A stretch of DNA of 64,000 nt, from positions 3,693,001 to 3,757,000 of the forward strand of contig JABRWF010000005.1 of assembly GCA_018343915.1 (NCBI GenBank), written 5' to 3'. Source of the DNA: Agroathelia rolfsii. Its lineage: Eukaryota; Basidiomycota; Agaricomycetes; Amylocorticiales; Amylocorticiaceae. Under the pieces are notes generated by a model, which was not told the origin of the DNA, ran no database searches, and saw only the letters and a program-made list of their open reading frames with translations. Below are positions 1-13,545 of this stretch, piece by piece (the stretch's first letter is position 1; the number at the start of each line of letters is the position of its first letter). The translations under genes and the position numbers were made by a program.

Positions 1-1025
1 GACGTACCAATTCCGTGTTGGCAAGACCTTCGGCGATAGAGGGCTCAGAGTCCAACAAATCGCGCAGACGACCAGTAGTAGCAACAACAATGTCGCGGCG
101 GCCCCGCATCCAGTCACGAATTTGCCTAGACTTGGATTCACCGCCGACGAACAGCTGAACTTCAAAATCCTTGTGATGAGTTGTTAACCGGATGGCCTCC
201 TTGGCGATTTGCGTTGCAAGTTCGCGAGTGGGACTGAGAATAAGTGCGCCAACATTGGACCGGGCAAATTTACGACGGGCTTGCATCTCCAAGGTCCTAT
301 CACGAGACAAACCGGCATCGACGACCGCCTCCTTACCTGCACGCTCGAGCTCGGCCAACCGTCTCTCGATAGCCGGGATAAGGAATGCCAAAGTCTTTCC
401 GGTTCCCGTCTTGGCTTTGACAAGCAGGTCACGAGGAACCTTGGACCGACGATCAGGGGAGTGAGGTTCAACGAGCTCAGGTAGGAGTGGTAGCACTTCC
501 GCTTGTACAGCGGTCATGGTCTTGAGCGCATAAGGCTTGACGGTAATGGCCTTCAGGGTATCGTACGAGACGTGGTTCTTGAGACTGCTGAATTCAAGCG
601 AGTTAGAGGCCTTTTCTGGTCCCGCCTCTGCTGGCGAAGAAGCCGGAGCTGAACGTAAAACCGAATGGCCGTGTGAAGCTTCACCTGATGAAGTATTCAG
701 CATGAGGAAGCAAAATTCATAAATGTAGCATATGGTATAGAAAACGAGTGCTTAAATTGACAGCAATGAAAGCTGCATGCAGTGAAATAGGTAGGTTAAG
801 AAGATATGGGGTAGAACGCGGGGCAGAAGAAGCGGTGCTTGCAAAATGTACAACGAAAGACTCACCCCTGCTCTCGAGTGTTTGCGTAGCATTGCTGGTT
901 GTCATGCTTCGCAAGGATGAGCTGAGCAACCTATGTTGGACCACTGGCACTGAACGTGCTGCTATGCGTCGTGGTGCGGTCAAGGATGCAAGACGCAGGG
1001 ACCGAGCCCATACTGAGAGGGCCAT
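1..1025 (-). CDS. Mitochondrial DEAD-box RNA helicase, MSS116-like (5' part)
   Basis: Exons 1025-866 and 684-1; the gene continues beyond the left edge. Joining a GTGAGT donor to a TCATCAG acceptor keeps the frame. The first exon encodes a basic, Ser/Arg-rich leader (MALSVWARSLRLASL) that looks like a mitochondrial presequence. The second exon shows the Q-motif region (TAVQAEVLPLL), motif I AKTGTGKT, motif Ia PTRELA, a GG element (VGGES) and, near the edge, VATTGR where the family normally has TPGR. Family knowledge: such proteins unwind RNA with ATP and assist group I/II intron splicing and RNP remodelling in mitochondria. The DEAD and SAT motifs lie outside the window. DEAD-box identity is very likely; the MSS116 assignment rests on the presequence and similarity of motif spacing. 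Confidence 0.88.
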
Positions 1026-1352
1026 TTATGTGTTGAGCGAGTCCTCTTCGTTGCAGAAGAGACGTCGACGTGCAGGTGGGTCAGTTGCAAGAGCCTGAGA
1101 GACCGAGGAAATGTCCTTTGGAGCAAAGCTCGTTAATTTAAAGGCAGGAAAATATGTGTGCAGCCACAGCCGCCACTGATACAGCGCCACCTATGCCACT
1201 AGTGGCAATGCGACGCCACCCTCTTCCGGACTCCGGAGCGGGCGGACCGATAATCACTTCTCTTCCCCCGCATTTGTGTATCCGCTGTGGGTCGGCACAA
1301 TGCAAATAGCATCTTGTACTCTGACCATATCAGCCTACTGCCTAACACTAAG

Positions 1353-2898
1353 ATGACTGAATCAGGGTGCATTTCAAACGCATCTTCGTCAAGCGCTGGG
1401 ACACGGCTCTCATTCATCTCTTCTCATATAACCGCTAGAAATCCAACAAAATCTCAAAACCATTTCAAAGTTGTCGTCACTCGCAACATGGGCGAGGATG
1501 CCATGGCTCGTTTGAATAGTACAAAAGAGCTAGATGTGAGGTCCTCCCCTCTGAAGACTCCTTCGTGACTCATATGATTACTGGAAAGCAAAGATTCTAG
1601 TGTGGCCTGAAAACCGTCCCTGCGATCGGAGCTGGCTTCTGGAAAATGTACCAGGAGCTCATGCCATCCTTAATACCCTGAATGACAAGGTGAAATACAT
1701 GATGCAATAAATTATTGTATGCTAATGTAGTACTCTAGATTGATCAAGAACTGCTGGACTCTGGTTAGATCGTTCGAATGGGGTATCAATAATTTAGATC
1801 TGATTTACTATTAACAGCTGGACCCGATCTAAGAGTTGTCTCTACAATGTCTGTCGGATACGGTAAGCACTCAATCAATACCAAATGACTCTTATGATTA
1901 ACCTTTTTTTGTATAGAGCATGTCGACGCAAAAGCCCTCGTAGCTCGGGGAATAAGACTAGGTTATACACCTGATGTACTTACTGATGCGGGTGCGTGCA
2001 TTCTTCAGTAATCGATTTTATCTCAGATTTGCGAATACCATCAATTTAGTTGCCGATTTGTCCGTCATGCTGGCCCTAATGGCCGGACGGAATGCCGGGG
2101 AGTTAATCCCCCTCGTAAACAATGGCGAGGTGAGAATTTTGGTTCATCAATTGGTACTATATCCAGTTGCTCACACATGGATTAGTGGCCCGGAATTCCG
2201 TGGTATGTCTTGCTATCATCAATAAATGAATCTTCACTTAATTTTCTACAAAAAGGGGTCCATTTGGCTTCTGTGGACCTCAGCTCAGTGCACTCAGTAC
2301 CGGCTCTACATCTCCAGAACGCATCGTCGGCTTTATCGGCTTTGGTCGTATAGCTCAGGCCACGTTGGCGCGTCTGGTCCCATTCGGTATCACAGGATGT
2401 GTTTACTACAGCAATCCTTCTTCTCCGCCCAAGATTGAGCTTGAGCAGGATATACTATCTCGACATGCCAACACTTCACTTAAATTCGTTAAACGTGTCG
2501 ATCTCAATGATCTGGCAAAATCCAGCGATGTGGTCTTTCTCCTTGCGCCTGGTGGTCCAACTACATATCATATTATCAATGAGGATTTCCTACGCAAGAT
2601 GAAACGGACGGCGGTACTTGTTAATACCGCTCGTGGGACGCTTGTAGACAGCAATGCACTAGCACGAGCGCTCAACGAGCACTGGATCTGGGGCGCTGGC
2701 TTAGACGTAGTGGAGGGAGAGCCGAATGTAGGGCATGGGCATCCACTTGTAGGGTCGAAGAGATGCGTTGTTCTGCCCCACGTGGGCAGTGCGACTAATG
2801 AGACTAGATGGGGCATGGCGAATATGGCGGTGAACAATCTGCTTGGAGGTCTGGAACTTAGGTCAGAGGGTATGGTTGCAGAAGTATTGAACAAATGA
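1353..2898 (+). CDS. D-2-hydroxyacid dehydrogenase (glyoxylate/hydroxypyruvate reductase type)
   Basis: Eight exons: 1353-1535, 1594-1689, 1739-1763, 1818-1862, 1917-1991, 2050-2129, 2186-2202, 2256-2898, giving about 387 residues. Two exons are tiny (25 and 17 bases) but the phases fit exactly. The protein reads VVVTRN near the start, then MSVGYEHVD, WPGIPWGPFGFCGPQL, the NAD(P)-binding loop GFIGFGRIAQ, catalytic Arg in NTARGTLVD, Glu in GLDVVEGEP and His in LPHVGSAT. This is the full catalytic set of the family, which reduces glyoxylate or hydroxypyruvate with NAD(P)H. The first in-frame ATG (1353) leaves about 45 residues before the usual start of the family fold, so a shorter start or an extra 5' exon is possible. 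Predicted cytosolic; substrate is not defined by sequence alone. Confidence 0.9.
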
Positions 2899-5349
<2,451 letters not shown>

Positions 5350-6231
5350 ACTATGAAAGGAGGTCAAAAATCATTGAAAACTTCGCAAGTGCCAGCATGA
5401 CGCACCTCGAAGAAAAAAAAATCGTCTTGATGACGATATGTATAACTTTAATAGTATTATTTGTTTTTCCTGTATGAAGTACTTGTAACGTGGCACTTTG
5501 ATATCCATTTTGTAATACCAGTAATTTTACCCTCGATTTTTTGCGTGAGTGCAATGGTAACGTGATTAACACGTGACCATGAGGTTAACTTGCGACTTAG
5601 ACTACCGAACACTGGCACGGCTTACATTTCTGCCCCAAGGCATATCGAACGTCTTAAGGCTAAACATATTTCTCGAACTCTAAAAACACTTAGCGCATTT
5701 ATATTAGATGAGTTTAGTACTCTTGGAACCGAGTTTGCTCTGTCAGAAACTCCAGTGACCGGGCTGCCAGTGGCCATGGAGTCTAGCCTAAGCCACGCCC
5801 GAACTAGCACAAGTATTCACCCTCTGGGGCTCTCATAATTCTGAGGATATATTCTTGTTAGTCGATCTCTGTTTGAAAAATGCCTGCAGTATCCCAGAAT
5901 ACACACGCCAGACTGATGTCCCCAGCCCGACGAACGCGCTCTCCAGGATCCTAAATCGGTATTCGGGTGCTCAATGTATTAGTGCCTGTTATATGGATCC
6001 CGAAGCAGGTTTTCAGCCCTAGTACGTATGCCGAAGGCCTCACTTAACTCTTAGGCCGGTTCCGTTCCAGCAAGTATCTAAGTTTACTCAGCCAAATTAA
6101 TCTTCCCTTCTAGTCACTAGTAGTCTACCATCCAAATGGATCCTAATCATATATATTCGTTGACCTAATTTCCCTTGGGCTTTTCAGTATTATACGACTC
6201 GTCGTCCTGCAACTTCTTGCCTACATTGAGG
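5350..6231. other. Intergenic, gdhA terminator side and lipase promoter side
   Basis: About 880 bases. Just after the GDH stop the sequence is A/T-rich and may hold the polyadenylation signals. An 82-codon frame at 5590-5838 has no recognisable motif and no splice partner. I see no gene here. Confidence 0.5.
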
Positions 6232-7516
6232 ATGTCGTTTGACAGCAAAAAAACTCCGAAAACCTCGAAATCAGGCTTTGTCAACGGTGTCTTGTCCCTA
6301 TTGATAACAACGGTCGTCGTGCTTCTGATCATTACTTTGATATACTACGCACCTACAAATTCACAAGAAACGGATTCAGAAGAAATAAAGCCTGTTTCAG
6401 AGACCCAGATTGACTCTTATACCCCGTATACATGGTATGCGTCCACAGCGTACTGTCCGCCGACAACAACGGCCAATTGGACCTGTGGAGGTACGTATGC
6501 CTGCTCCATCTGAGCACCTATATATTCATTGTTGAGCGCTGCTCGGAAATGATAGCAAACTGCCGGGCCAATCCGTCCTTTAAACCTCTTGTTTCTGGTG
6601 GAAACAACGACTCTGTTCCTTTTTGTCTGTTATCCCTGCACATAAAATAACGATGCCCAAGGTCTTATTCTCATAAATTAGGGTATGTTGGATACGATTC
6701 AATACTCGATGAAGTCGTTGTTGTCCATCAAGGCGCAAACTTTTCTAAAATGTATGTTTAAATTTTTCTTAAAAAAATCCAGATCTTCCAAAAATCTAAG
6801 ATAGGTGTATTGTTATTAGCTATGCCGATGTAACAAATCTCACTATCCCTCTTACTCCGCTGAATTCGGATTTGTTTCCTGGTGTCAACTCTTCTGTTAT
6901 GTGCCACTACAGTTTCTCTCAGGAGCATATGAAGTAAATCACGTTCTTTAGACTTCGAACCGATCTTCAGACACTCACAATCATCACTAGGACTGCCGAA
7001 TACGTTCTGGCAGCGGTTCAAAAGGTCCTGTCAATACACAATACGACATCTGTAACCATCGTGGGGCACTCGCTCGGGGCGGCATTAGCTCTCCTGGACT
7101 CTGTTTATCTTCCATTATGGCTCCCGCCAACGACTGTGTTCAGGACAATTACCTATGGTTTATCGCGCGTAGGGAATCAGGCCTTTGCTAACTACGTCGA
7201 TGCTCATGTACACCTCACCCACATCAATAATAAAGAGGACCCAATACCGACTTTACCGGACATGTCCCTCGGATATGTTCACCCTGCCGGTGAAGTTCAC
7301 ATCGAGGACTCAGGAGAATGGAACAGCTGTCCAGGCGAGTCTCCACTCTTCGTTTACAAGTAGAAATGGCTATCTAAAAAAATATCTCTTTACTGTGTAG
7401 GTCAAGATAACCCTAGCATAGAGTGTACCGTCGGTGATGTTCCGGATGTCGGGTATGGGAAACCAAGGGATCATATTGGTCCATATAATGGTATTGAAAT
7501 GAGGTGTAATAACTAA
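6232..7516 (+). CDS. Class-3 lipase / alpha-beta hydrolase with N-terminal membrane anchor
   Basis: Exons 6232-6490, 6556-6624, 6682-6751, 6820-6933, 6991-7334, 7401-7516, giving about 323 residues. The nucleophile elbow is GHSLGAAL with the catalytic Ser; the acid is probably Asp in NKEDPIP and the His lies in the C-terminal part (GYVHPAG or DHIGPYNG). Flanking blocks match fungal class-3 lipases: ANPSFKPL, VPFWYVGYD, HQGANFSK, and CPGQDNPSIEC near the end. Residues 20-40 are a strong hydrophobic helix preceded by Lys/Ser-rich sequence, so the protein is probably a type-II membrane protein with the catalytic domain in the secretory lumen or outside; most relatives have a cleavable signal instead. 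The intron at 7335-7400 needs a GC donor (GCGAGT). The final exon could be spliced once more at 7505, changing only the last few residues. Start chosen as the ATG directly before the anchor; an upstream ATG at 6175 is in frame. Confidence 0.85.
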
Positions 7517-8178
7517 TTTTGGTCTCGGTTTTTTTTTGCTCACGTAGGCGGGTATAAAGTAGTTCTTCAAATGTAATATAATCTCAATTTATAGATAGCA
7601 TCAAAGAAGCTGTCTATAACTCAGTACGTTTGAGTTTCTGCTTGCGGAATACACTCGCGCGAACTAACAACATTAACGCGCATTTCTGCGTCATCAACTG
7701 CAAGCTTAGTGAGCCTCTCCTTTCTTCTGCATACTTTGATAGTATCTGTTGTGCACCATTGTCGCCTGCGATACACTCATAGTACTAAATAAAATGCGTA
7801 TATATCGACCTTTCAAGTTTAATTATCGCCTTATAATCACTGAACTCATGCTCGGGGCTGACCGTATCCCAAAAAATTAGGAGTCGATGTCGTTTCAAGA
7901 GGGGCTGCACGCTGAAGTAACTCCTAAGATCGATAGGAGTATGCTGGGCTAGCCACAGGGATTTTCGCACTCCTTTCTTCCAGCCTCCTAATAGTTCTCC
8001 TAATTCAGGTTGTATCTATGCTCGCCATAAAGGTATGGACGGCTATAAAATCACTCATTTTTTCCAAGCTCGTTCTACAGCTATCTGTTCCCCTTTGAAG
8101 AAAACCCCGTTACCTTGTTCATCGTCACTAGTATAAATTCCAGAACACTGCATACACAAACGGCGCTACTTATTCGAC
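7517..8178. promoter_or_regulatory. Intergenic region with TAGGAG/CTCCTA motifs upstream of tetraspan gene A
   Basis: No gene seen. Between about 7918 and 8002 the hexamer TAGGAG or its complement CTCCTA occurs four times (near 7920, 7934, 7985 and 7997). The same hexamer is clustered upstream of the paralogue at 10967. A role in transcription is inference. Confidence 0.35.
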
Positions 8179-9152
8179 ATGTCACAAACCATTAGCTCTT
8201 CAGGCGATTCCGGTCTTGCTTTCAGTAAGCTACGAAAATGTAAGTTCGCTACATAGAGATTTGATTGCTTTTGACACTGATGTTCGCTCGGGCTATAGAT
8301 CTCACCAAGTCCGAACATGGTCGCTGGCGCATTTTCCTAGGTAGCGTTCTTTCTAATTGCAACTACCGCCCCAAATTTTCATTGATTGGAACTAATTTGT
8401 CTCATCATTTCTAGTTAGCTGGCTTGGTGCTGCCTTAGCTATTGCTTTAGCTGTAGGTTTCTCGGTCCACGACTCAAATAAGTGTCCACTTATTAACGTT
8501 TCACATCAGTGTTTGACCCTTAGCGACCTCTCTCGATATACCAGTGAATATCCTGAACTGGTCCGTATGGGCAACATCCTTGGTGGTCTGTATTGTACTG
8601 TCGGAGGAATCGCGGGGCTATTAAACATCTGGCTCTGTCTTGTGCGCTCTGACCGCTGGAAGGTCATCGCAGCAATTTCTCTCATCACATCAAGCACGCT
8701 CAACACCTGCTTACTACTAGTAACTGGAATTATACACATTGTGTATCATCTGAGACATAAAGCACAAATGATCACCGCTTGCATCAGAGGAATCAATAGC
8801 TCCCTACAGGAGGATGTAAGTTTTTTTCTTCTTTCCCCCATTGTCTCAATACTTACAACTCCTTTCTTGCATCTATTTCGACACACAGAACCCCACAAAT
8901 GGCACTTCAGAATCAGTTCCAGACTACTGCCAACACGTCTTTTTGTCGGAAACAACCACTATCACTATTGGCCTTGCTATCGTTGTGCTCTATTTTGCCA
9001 CTGCTATCACGTTGGTCAGTGTATCCTATTACAGACGTCTCACGCGTGAGAATCAGGAGCAGGATATATATACAGAAAACATCACTCCTGCTCCGCGTCG
9101 ACGTCGTGAACGATTTACCACATTTGAGACCCTGAATATTGAGAAGCACTAA
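8179..9152 (+). CDS. Four-helix membrane protein, tandem paralogue A, unknown function
   Basis: Exons 8179-8239, 8299-8340, 8415-8452, 8510-8815, 8889-9152, giving 236 residues. Four hydrophobic segments can be seen: a short one split by an intron (VSWLGAALAIALA), then around ILGGLYCTVGGIAGLL, VIAAISLITSSTLNT and TIGLAIVVLYFATAI. The loop before the last helix carries two conserved cysteines (ITACIRG and DYCQ) and N-glycosylation-type Asn residues, suggesting an extracytoplasmic loop. The tail is basic (PRRRRER). I do not recognise the family; the topology is like MARVEL or tetraspan proteins but no signature supports that name. Exons 2, 3 and 5 have exactly the same lengths and phases as in the gene at 10967, so the two are duplicates. 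Confidence 0.75.
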
Positions 9153-9660
9153 AAGCCTTACGTTGGAGCCATAGTTCGGTGGATTCACCTATAGATAAAT
9201 ACGATACTAGTATATACGTGGGATTTGTAATAGTATAATATATTATCTCCTATAGAATCATATCGTTCGACGCAGATGCAGATTGTCTCACACGTTGATG
9301 AACGGACACACTGGCGCACAATAGAGCAACTATTAGTCTGAAATCTGAACAGAAAGGAAGACAGTGGATTTCATCAGAAAAAATATTGCTGCATTACCCC
9401 TTCGCATTTAATCCCGTTATTCCCATCAATACTCGGAGGATTTGTAGGGCAACCAAAAAAACAGTGTTGTATCATGTGATGCTCTCGCCGCTCCTCAGGG
9501 CTCTACTACCGATATTTTTGATATCTTTCTGATAATCCAAGAGTCGTCCCGGGGCCTCTGTATTATTCAGAGTCTCCAGAGTGAATTTTTATCGTAGCTA
9601 GTAGCAAGTATATGCATGATAAAACTTCTTCTCTTTTTTTTTTTTTTTAAAAAAATTTTG
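9153..9660. other. Intergenic, AT-rich, downstream of tetraspan gene A
   Basis: About 500 bases with no gene. Contains a T16-A7 tract near 9635-9660 directly before the inverted repeat. Confidence 0.4.
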
Positions 9661-10408
9661 CATACACGGTGGTTGCCCAAAGTCTGTTACGCGTGCCTTC
9701 ACCACGACTTTTCTTGTATTTCGCCCACTTCTACACAATTTTTCTTCAAATAAAAATTTATGCAGCGTATTAGAAGTATATTTCGTAAGTCTGAAGTATT
9801 AAATTACAAGAAAACGCTGCGGTCGGCGATTGATGTGCAAATCGATGATTATTCGTGAAAATGGCAAAACCGGGCTCAGCAAATATAAGATATTTTATGA
9901 CGCTAATATTTTTTTCCCTGAAACTAAACCTAAGAAAAACTAAGACAGAGAAAAATCTTGTATGGATTAAGTACTTGGATAAAGAGCCAAAAATTCCACG
10001 ATTTGACTGTTTAAATAGTCTTTCAGCAGCACTTTCAAAGTTTCCTGTCAAAATAGTCAACTTGTGGGATATCTAGCTCATCATCCAAGTACTCAATCCA
10101 TACAAATTTTTTCTCCGTTTTAGTTTTTCTTAGGTTTAGTTTCAGGGAAAAATATCAGCGTCATAAAATATTTATATTTGCTGGGCTGGGTTTTGCCATT
10201 TTTTATGAATAATTATTGATTTGCATACCAATCGCCAACCACAACGCTTTCTTGTAATTTGCTACTTCAGGCTTACAAAATATATTTCTAGTATGCTGCA
10301 TGAATTTCTACTTTACTTGAAGGAAAACGGTGTAGAAGTGGGCGAAATACAAAAAAGTCGTGGTGAAGGCCCGCACAACAGACTTTTGGCAGCCACTGTA
10401 CATGTACG
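9661..10408. mobile_element. Large imperfect inverted repeat (foldback/MITE-like element)
   Basis: The left arm (about 9661-9985) and right arm (about 10081-10408) are reverse complements with roughly 85 percent match by eye, separated by about 95 bases. Matching blocks include GGTTGCCCAAAGTCTGTT against its complement near 10380, CCTTCACCACGACTTTT, TATTTCGCCCACTTCTACAC, and the inner block CCTGAAACTAAACCTAAG. The arms hold no protein-coding capacity; the short frames inside are chance. A run of T then A precedes the left end. The structure suggests a non-autonomous terminal-inverted-repeat or foldback transposon, and a transcript through it would form a long hairpin. I could not identify a clear target-site duplication. 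Confidence 0.8.
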
Positions 10409-10966
10409 ATAAGAAATGGAAAAGGGGCACTCCTTGCTTTAGCTCGACAGCAAGGAACAAATTGAATCTAAATTTTCACATTAGGCTCCCAGTCTAAGAT
10501 ATAGTCCAGCGCAATTGTAACTTCCTTTACGAAACTTCCGATACCACCTGGTCTCAAACTTGGTATCAAATTAGGAGGGCCCAAAGATCTAGTCTAATAG
10601 GAGTATTGGCAATAGGGTTTGGGAGGACTCTTAGGAGAGCGTCTAGGGGCTAGAAAGGAGGCATGATATCACAAAGGAGACCTTTAGGGGAACTCTCAAG
10701 CCAATCGTTGAGGAGCTCACTAGGGGAAGTAACAAATAGGAGCTCTCAGGAGAGAGCTACCCCTCAATTCCTCCTAAATCTTTGAAGAGAAAAGATATAA
10801 ATACCAGCGAATATTCAACTCAGCTTCATCATCAACTTCATCCCATTTACTTTCTTCTCACTTCTCACTTCTCACTTTCGACTTCTTGCTTACCACTGAC
10901 TTATCGTCGACTTTGAATCACTACCAACACTTTAAATCAAACTACTTCTCTTACTCCCTTTCCAAG
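10409..10966 (+). promoter_or_regulatory. Promoter of tetraspan gene B: TAGGAG cluster and TATA box
   Basis: From about 10573 to 10790 there are four TAGGAG and three TAGGGG hexamers plus several further GGAG words, an unusual density. A good TATA box (TATAAATA) lies near 10796, about 170 bases before the start codon, followed by CT-rich leader (CTTCTCACTTCTCACTTC). The hexamer is shared with the region before the paralogue at 8179. Confidence 0.5.
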
Positions 10967-11937
10967 ATGTCTACAGAAACACAGAGCCAATCGGGATCTG
11001 AGGCCGGATCCTCTTCAACTTTGAAGCAGATATACAATTGTGAGCCTTTGCGAAAACAAATTTCAATTCAGCGAAAACTCACAAAAATACAAATCCAGAT
11101 GTCACTAATACAAATGATGGACGTGGGACTATCTTTATGGGTAAGTATCATCAAAGTTTACAATTCATCTAAATCTTGCTGACGAACGACTTTCCATCAA
11201 GTTAACCTATTCGGAGCTGTTTTAACCATTGTGTTATCCGTGAGTATTGAGTCTTCTCTTCATCTTTTTTGATTTCGGTCTAATGCATGGACTTTCATTT
11301 TAGTGGTACACTCTTAGAGATGTCACAACATATACCCAGAACTATCCGAATCTTGCAAGTGTAGGGAGCATGCTGACTCTGATATACATCATTGGTGGAG
11401 GAATCACCGGTGTTCTCAGCCTGTATTTCATCCTGATCCGGCCTGAGTCCAATGCCGTGAAAGTTATCGGCGCAATTGTCCTCGTTGTTGCTGATGCACT
11501 CAACGCTATCATGCTGTTGACGGCGGGTATTTTTCATACATTCTTCCACATTCAAAACAAGGAAGATATCATGTCCGCCTGTCTTTCAGGGGCTAATGAT
11601 TCTGTGGTTAAGAACGTACGTTCTTGTCGCTTCTCTCGTTCACCTGATTATTTATTGATGACAATCCGTACAGACTTTAAATCCGGACGGAACGCCCGAG
11701 ACTGTGGCAGAATATTGTCAAAATGCATACAGAACAGAAAAGATTAACATCATTATTGGTGTCGGTGCGGTTGCAATTTACTTCTGCATCGCTCTGATGT
11801 GCTTCGCTGTTGCACACTACAATAGGATGAAGAAACAGAGAGATCAGTGTTTGGACATTGAACGCGGCATGTCTGATACAGCTAGCATCATGAGTGATGC
11901 AACAATCGTCAGTGGCTCAGCAATTTCCAAGGCCTGA
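10967..11937 (+). CDS. Four-helix membrane protein, tandem paralogue B, unknown function
   Basis: Exons 10967-11039, 11099-11140, 11202-11239, 11304-11615, 11674-11937, giving 242 residues. It aligns along its length with the protein at 8179: TIFM-VNLFGAVLTIVLS against RIFL-VSWLGAALAIALA, IYIIGGGITGVLSLYFIL against LYCTVGGIAGLLNIW, and the loop motif SACLSGANDS plus EYCQN before the last helix. The N-terminus is Ser/Gln-rich and the C-terminal tail is acidic-polar, unlike the Arg-rich tail of A. Four membrane helices are predicted by eye. No enzymatic motif is visible. The exon pattern (x, 42, 38, x, 264 bases; phases 1, 1, 0, 0) is identical to A. Confidence 0.75.
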
Positions 11938-12344
11938 TTGCGCAACAATGTATACGCGATTGGTGAGAAGCTGCGCTGTCACCAGAACTTCGACACCCAC
12001 TTCAATATTCGAGTAAAGCCAAGAGCCATTCTTCACTGCAAGTCAGAAGTTCCAAGAAATAAACAACAACGGTTGAGCCGTTCGAGCATTGTGCACGTTG
12101 CCTACTTGAGAAATGTTTATGAGTACCCTAAGAGAAAAGAATCCAATATGCGATAGTGTCATGCATACTTGCGCCACATATAATACCTACGTTTACCAAA
12201 ATAAATTGAAATCAAAATACAAAAAAAATTATTTTTTCAACATGATGCAACGAATTGATTAACCAAACTTGAATATTAAACATACAAAAACTAAGACATA
12301 GTAATTCTTTGCCATTACACATTTGGACGTTGAGTGCATCTTGT
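11938..12344. other. Convergent 3' intergenic region
   Basis: About 400 bases between the stops of two convergent genes. It contains A/T-rich runs (near 12220-12235) that could act as polyadenylation sites for either gene. No gene seen. Confidence 0.4.
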
Positions 12345-13545
12345 TTATTCGTCCTTAATACTACTGGGGCTCTGCCCCCTCTCCACCTTGGCGCTGAACA
12401 GCGCTGCACCCACGGCATTTGTGAATGAAAACAGTACACCGGCAAAGGGAATAGTGTTGAGTAGCAAGCATACAACACCCATGCCACTAAAGGGTAGTGA
12501 TTAGCCATAGCTTTTCAAAGAAACCACGAACAGTAGATTAAAGCTCACGCGTAAGCACCACGATGGTCGTGAATGAACTTTTTCTTCTGGTCAGGTGTAT
12601 ATCCTTTGAGCTGAAAGTATCGTTCTAAAGAGGGTTCGAGTTTCATTAGGAAATTTCTCGCCTAATTTCTTCTGGTAACGAAACACGCACCACTCATGCT
12701 TGGACCAGTCTTAGCTCCATTCAAGACAAAGAAGATAGCCGTTCCAGCACTATCAAACACGTGAGCCTATGTCATACCCGACAGCTTGACATACTTACAC
12801 TGGAATGAACTGAAGTGGCAACGTTATAATATAATACAGAAGCCTATTATAATTTTCATTATTCCAGAATCCTTTCAGTTGTAAACCAATAATAATAATA
12901 AAATACGCACGCTCTGGGGGATAGCCTAGCAAGTGGTGCGGATAACGTCTTCCCAATTTTCTGAACGCCATTTGCTTGCTGAATCTCCCGTCCTTTCGAG
13001 ACAAGCTGGGCTTGCCCCTCGTTGATGAGCACTTGGTCAAACACTTCGGTGACACGCTCGGAAATGATAAAAGTACGTAGGATAATGTTGATGATCTAGT
13101 GACCAGAGCCGTAAGCCATTGTATGCTGATGTTGCACAACTTCAGACGGGAAACGTACAAAAGTAGACTCGGATACAACGAGGGGAACAGCAGATACGAA
13201 GCCCAGAGGTCCAAATTGAACAATTGACATGATCGCCGCTTGGGGGAAATATGTAAATGCAAACATAAAAACTAAAACGGCCTGTCAAGTCAAAAGACGG
13301 GTCGGTAAGTAGCTTTTGGGGTCTTATGTGAGCGGACGCACCAGAGAGATGAGCATGCTAGGCAGGATGATCTTTCCAAATGGCTTCCATAGGTCTTTGT
13401 GATCAAGAAAATAGAAAACGCCTTTGATGGGGTACATCCAGCCATACGACTCTACGGCATCCTCAGCCACAGCTTTTACATATGTGGTATTGTCTTGAAC
13501 TTTCGAGCGCAAGCGGGTGTTTGAAGTTGAACCAGAATCCGACAT
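12345..13545 (-). CDS. Multi-pass membrane protein, EI24 / outer spore wall RRT8-like
   Basis: Seven exons: 13545-13342, 13281-13159, 13095-12911, 12843-12799, 12749-12691, 12624-12549, 12486-12345, giving 277 residues. After an N-terminal Ser/Thr stretch comes YPIKGVFYFLDHKDLWKP, then hydrophobic segments SMLISLAVLVFMFAFTYF and FGPLGFVSAVPLVVSEST, a helical VTEVFDQVLINEGQ region, a hydrophobic LYYIITLPLQFIPVAGT, the motif RYFQLKGYTPDQKK, and a last hydrophobic segment GVVCLLLNTIPFAGVLF. This layout is that of the fungal EI24-domain family that includes the yeast RRT8/LDS proteins, linked to lipid droplets and spore-wall formation. Start is the ATG at 13545; an upstream in-frame GTG is not a eukaryotic start. 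Name is from memory of the family pattern. Confidence 0.65.

Noticed and set aside
9770..10412. Short frames inside the inverted repeat
   Set aside because: Low-complexity, mirrored in both arms, and explained by the repeat.
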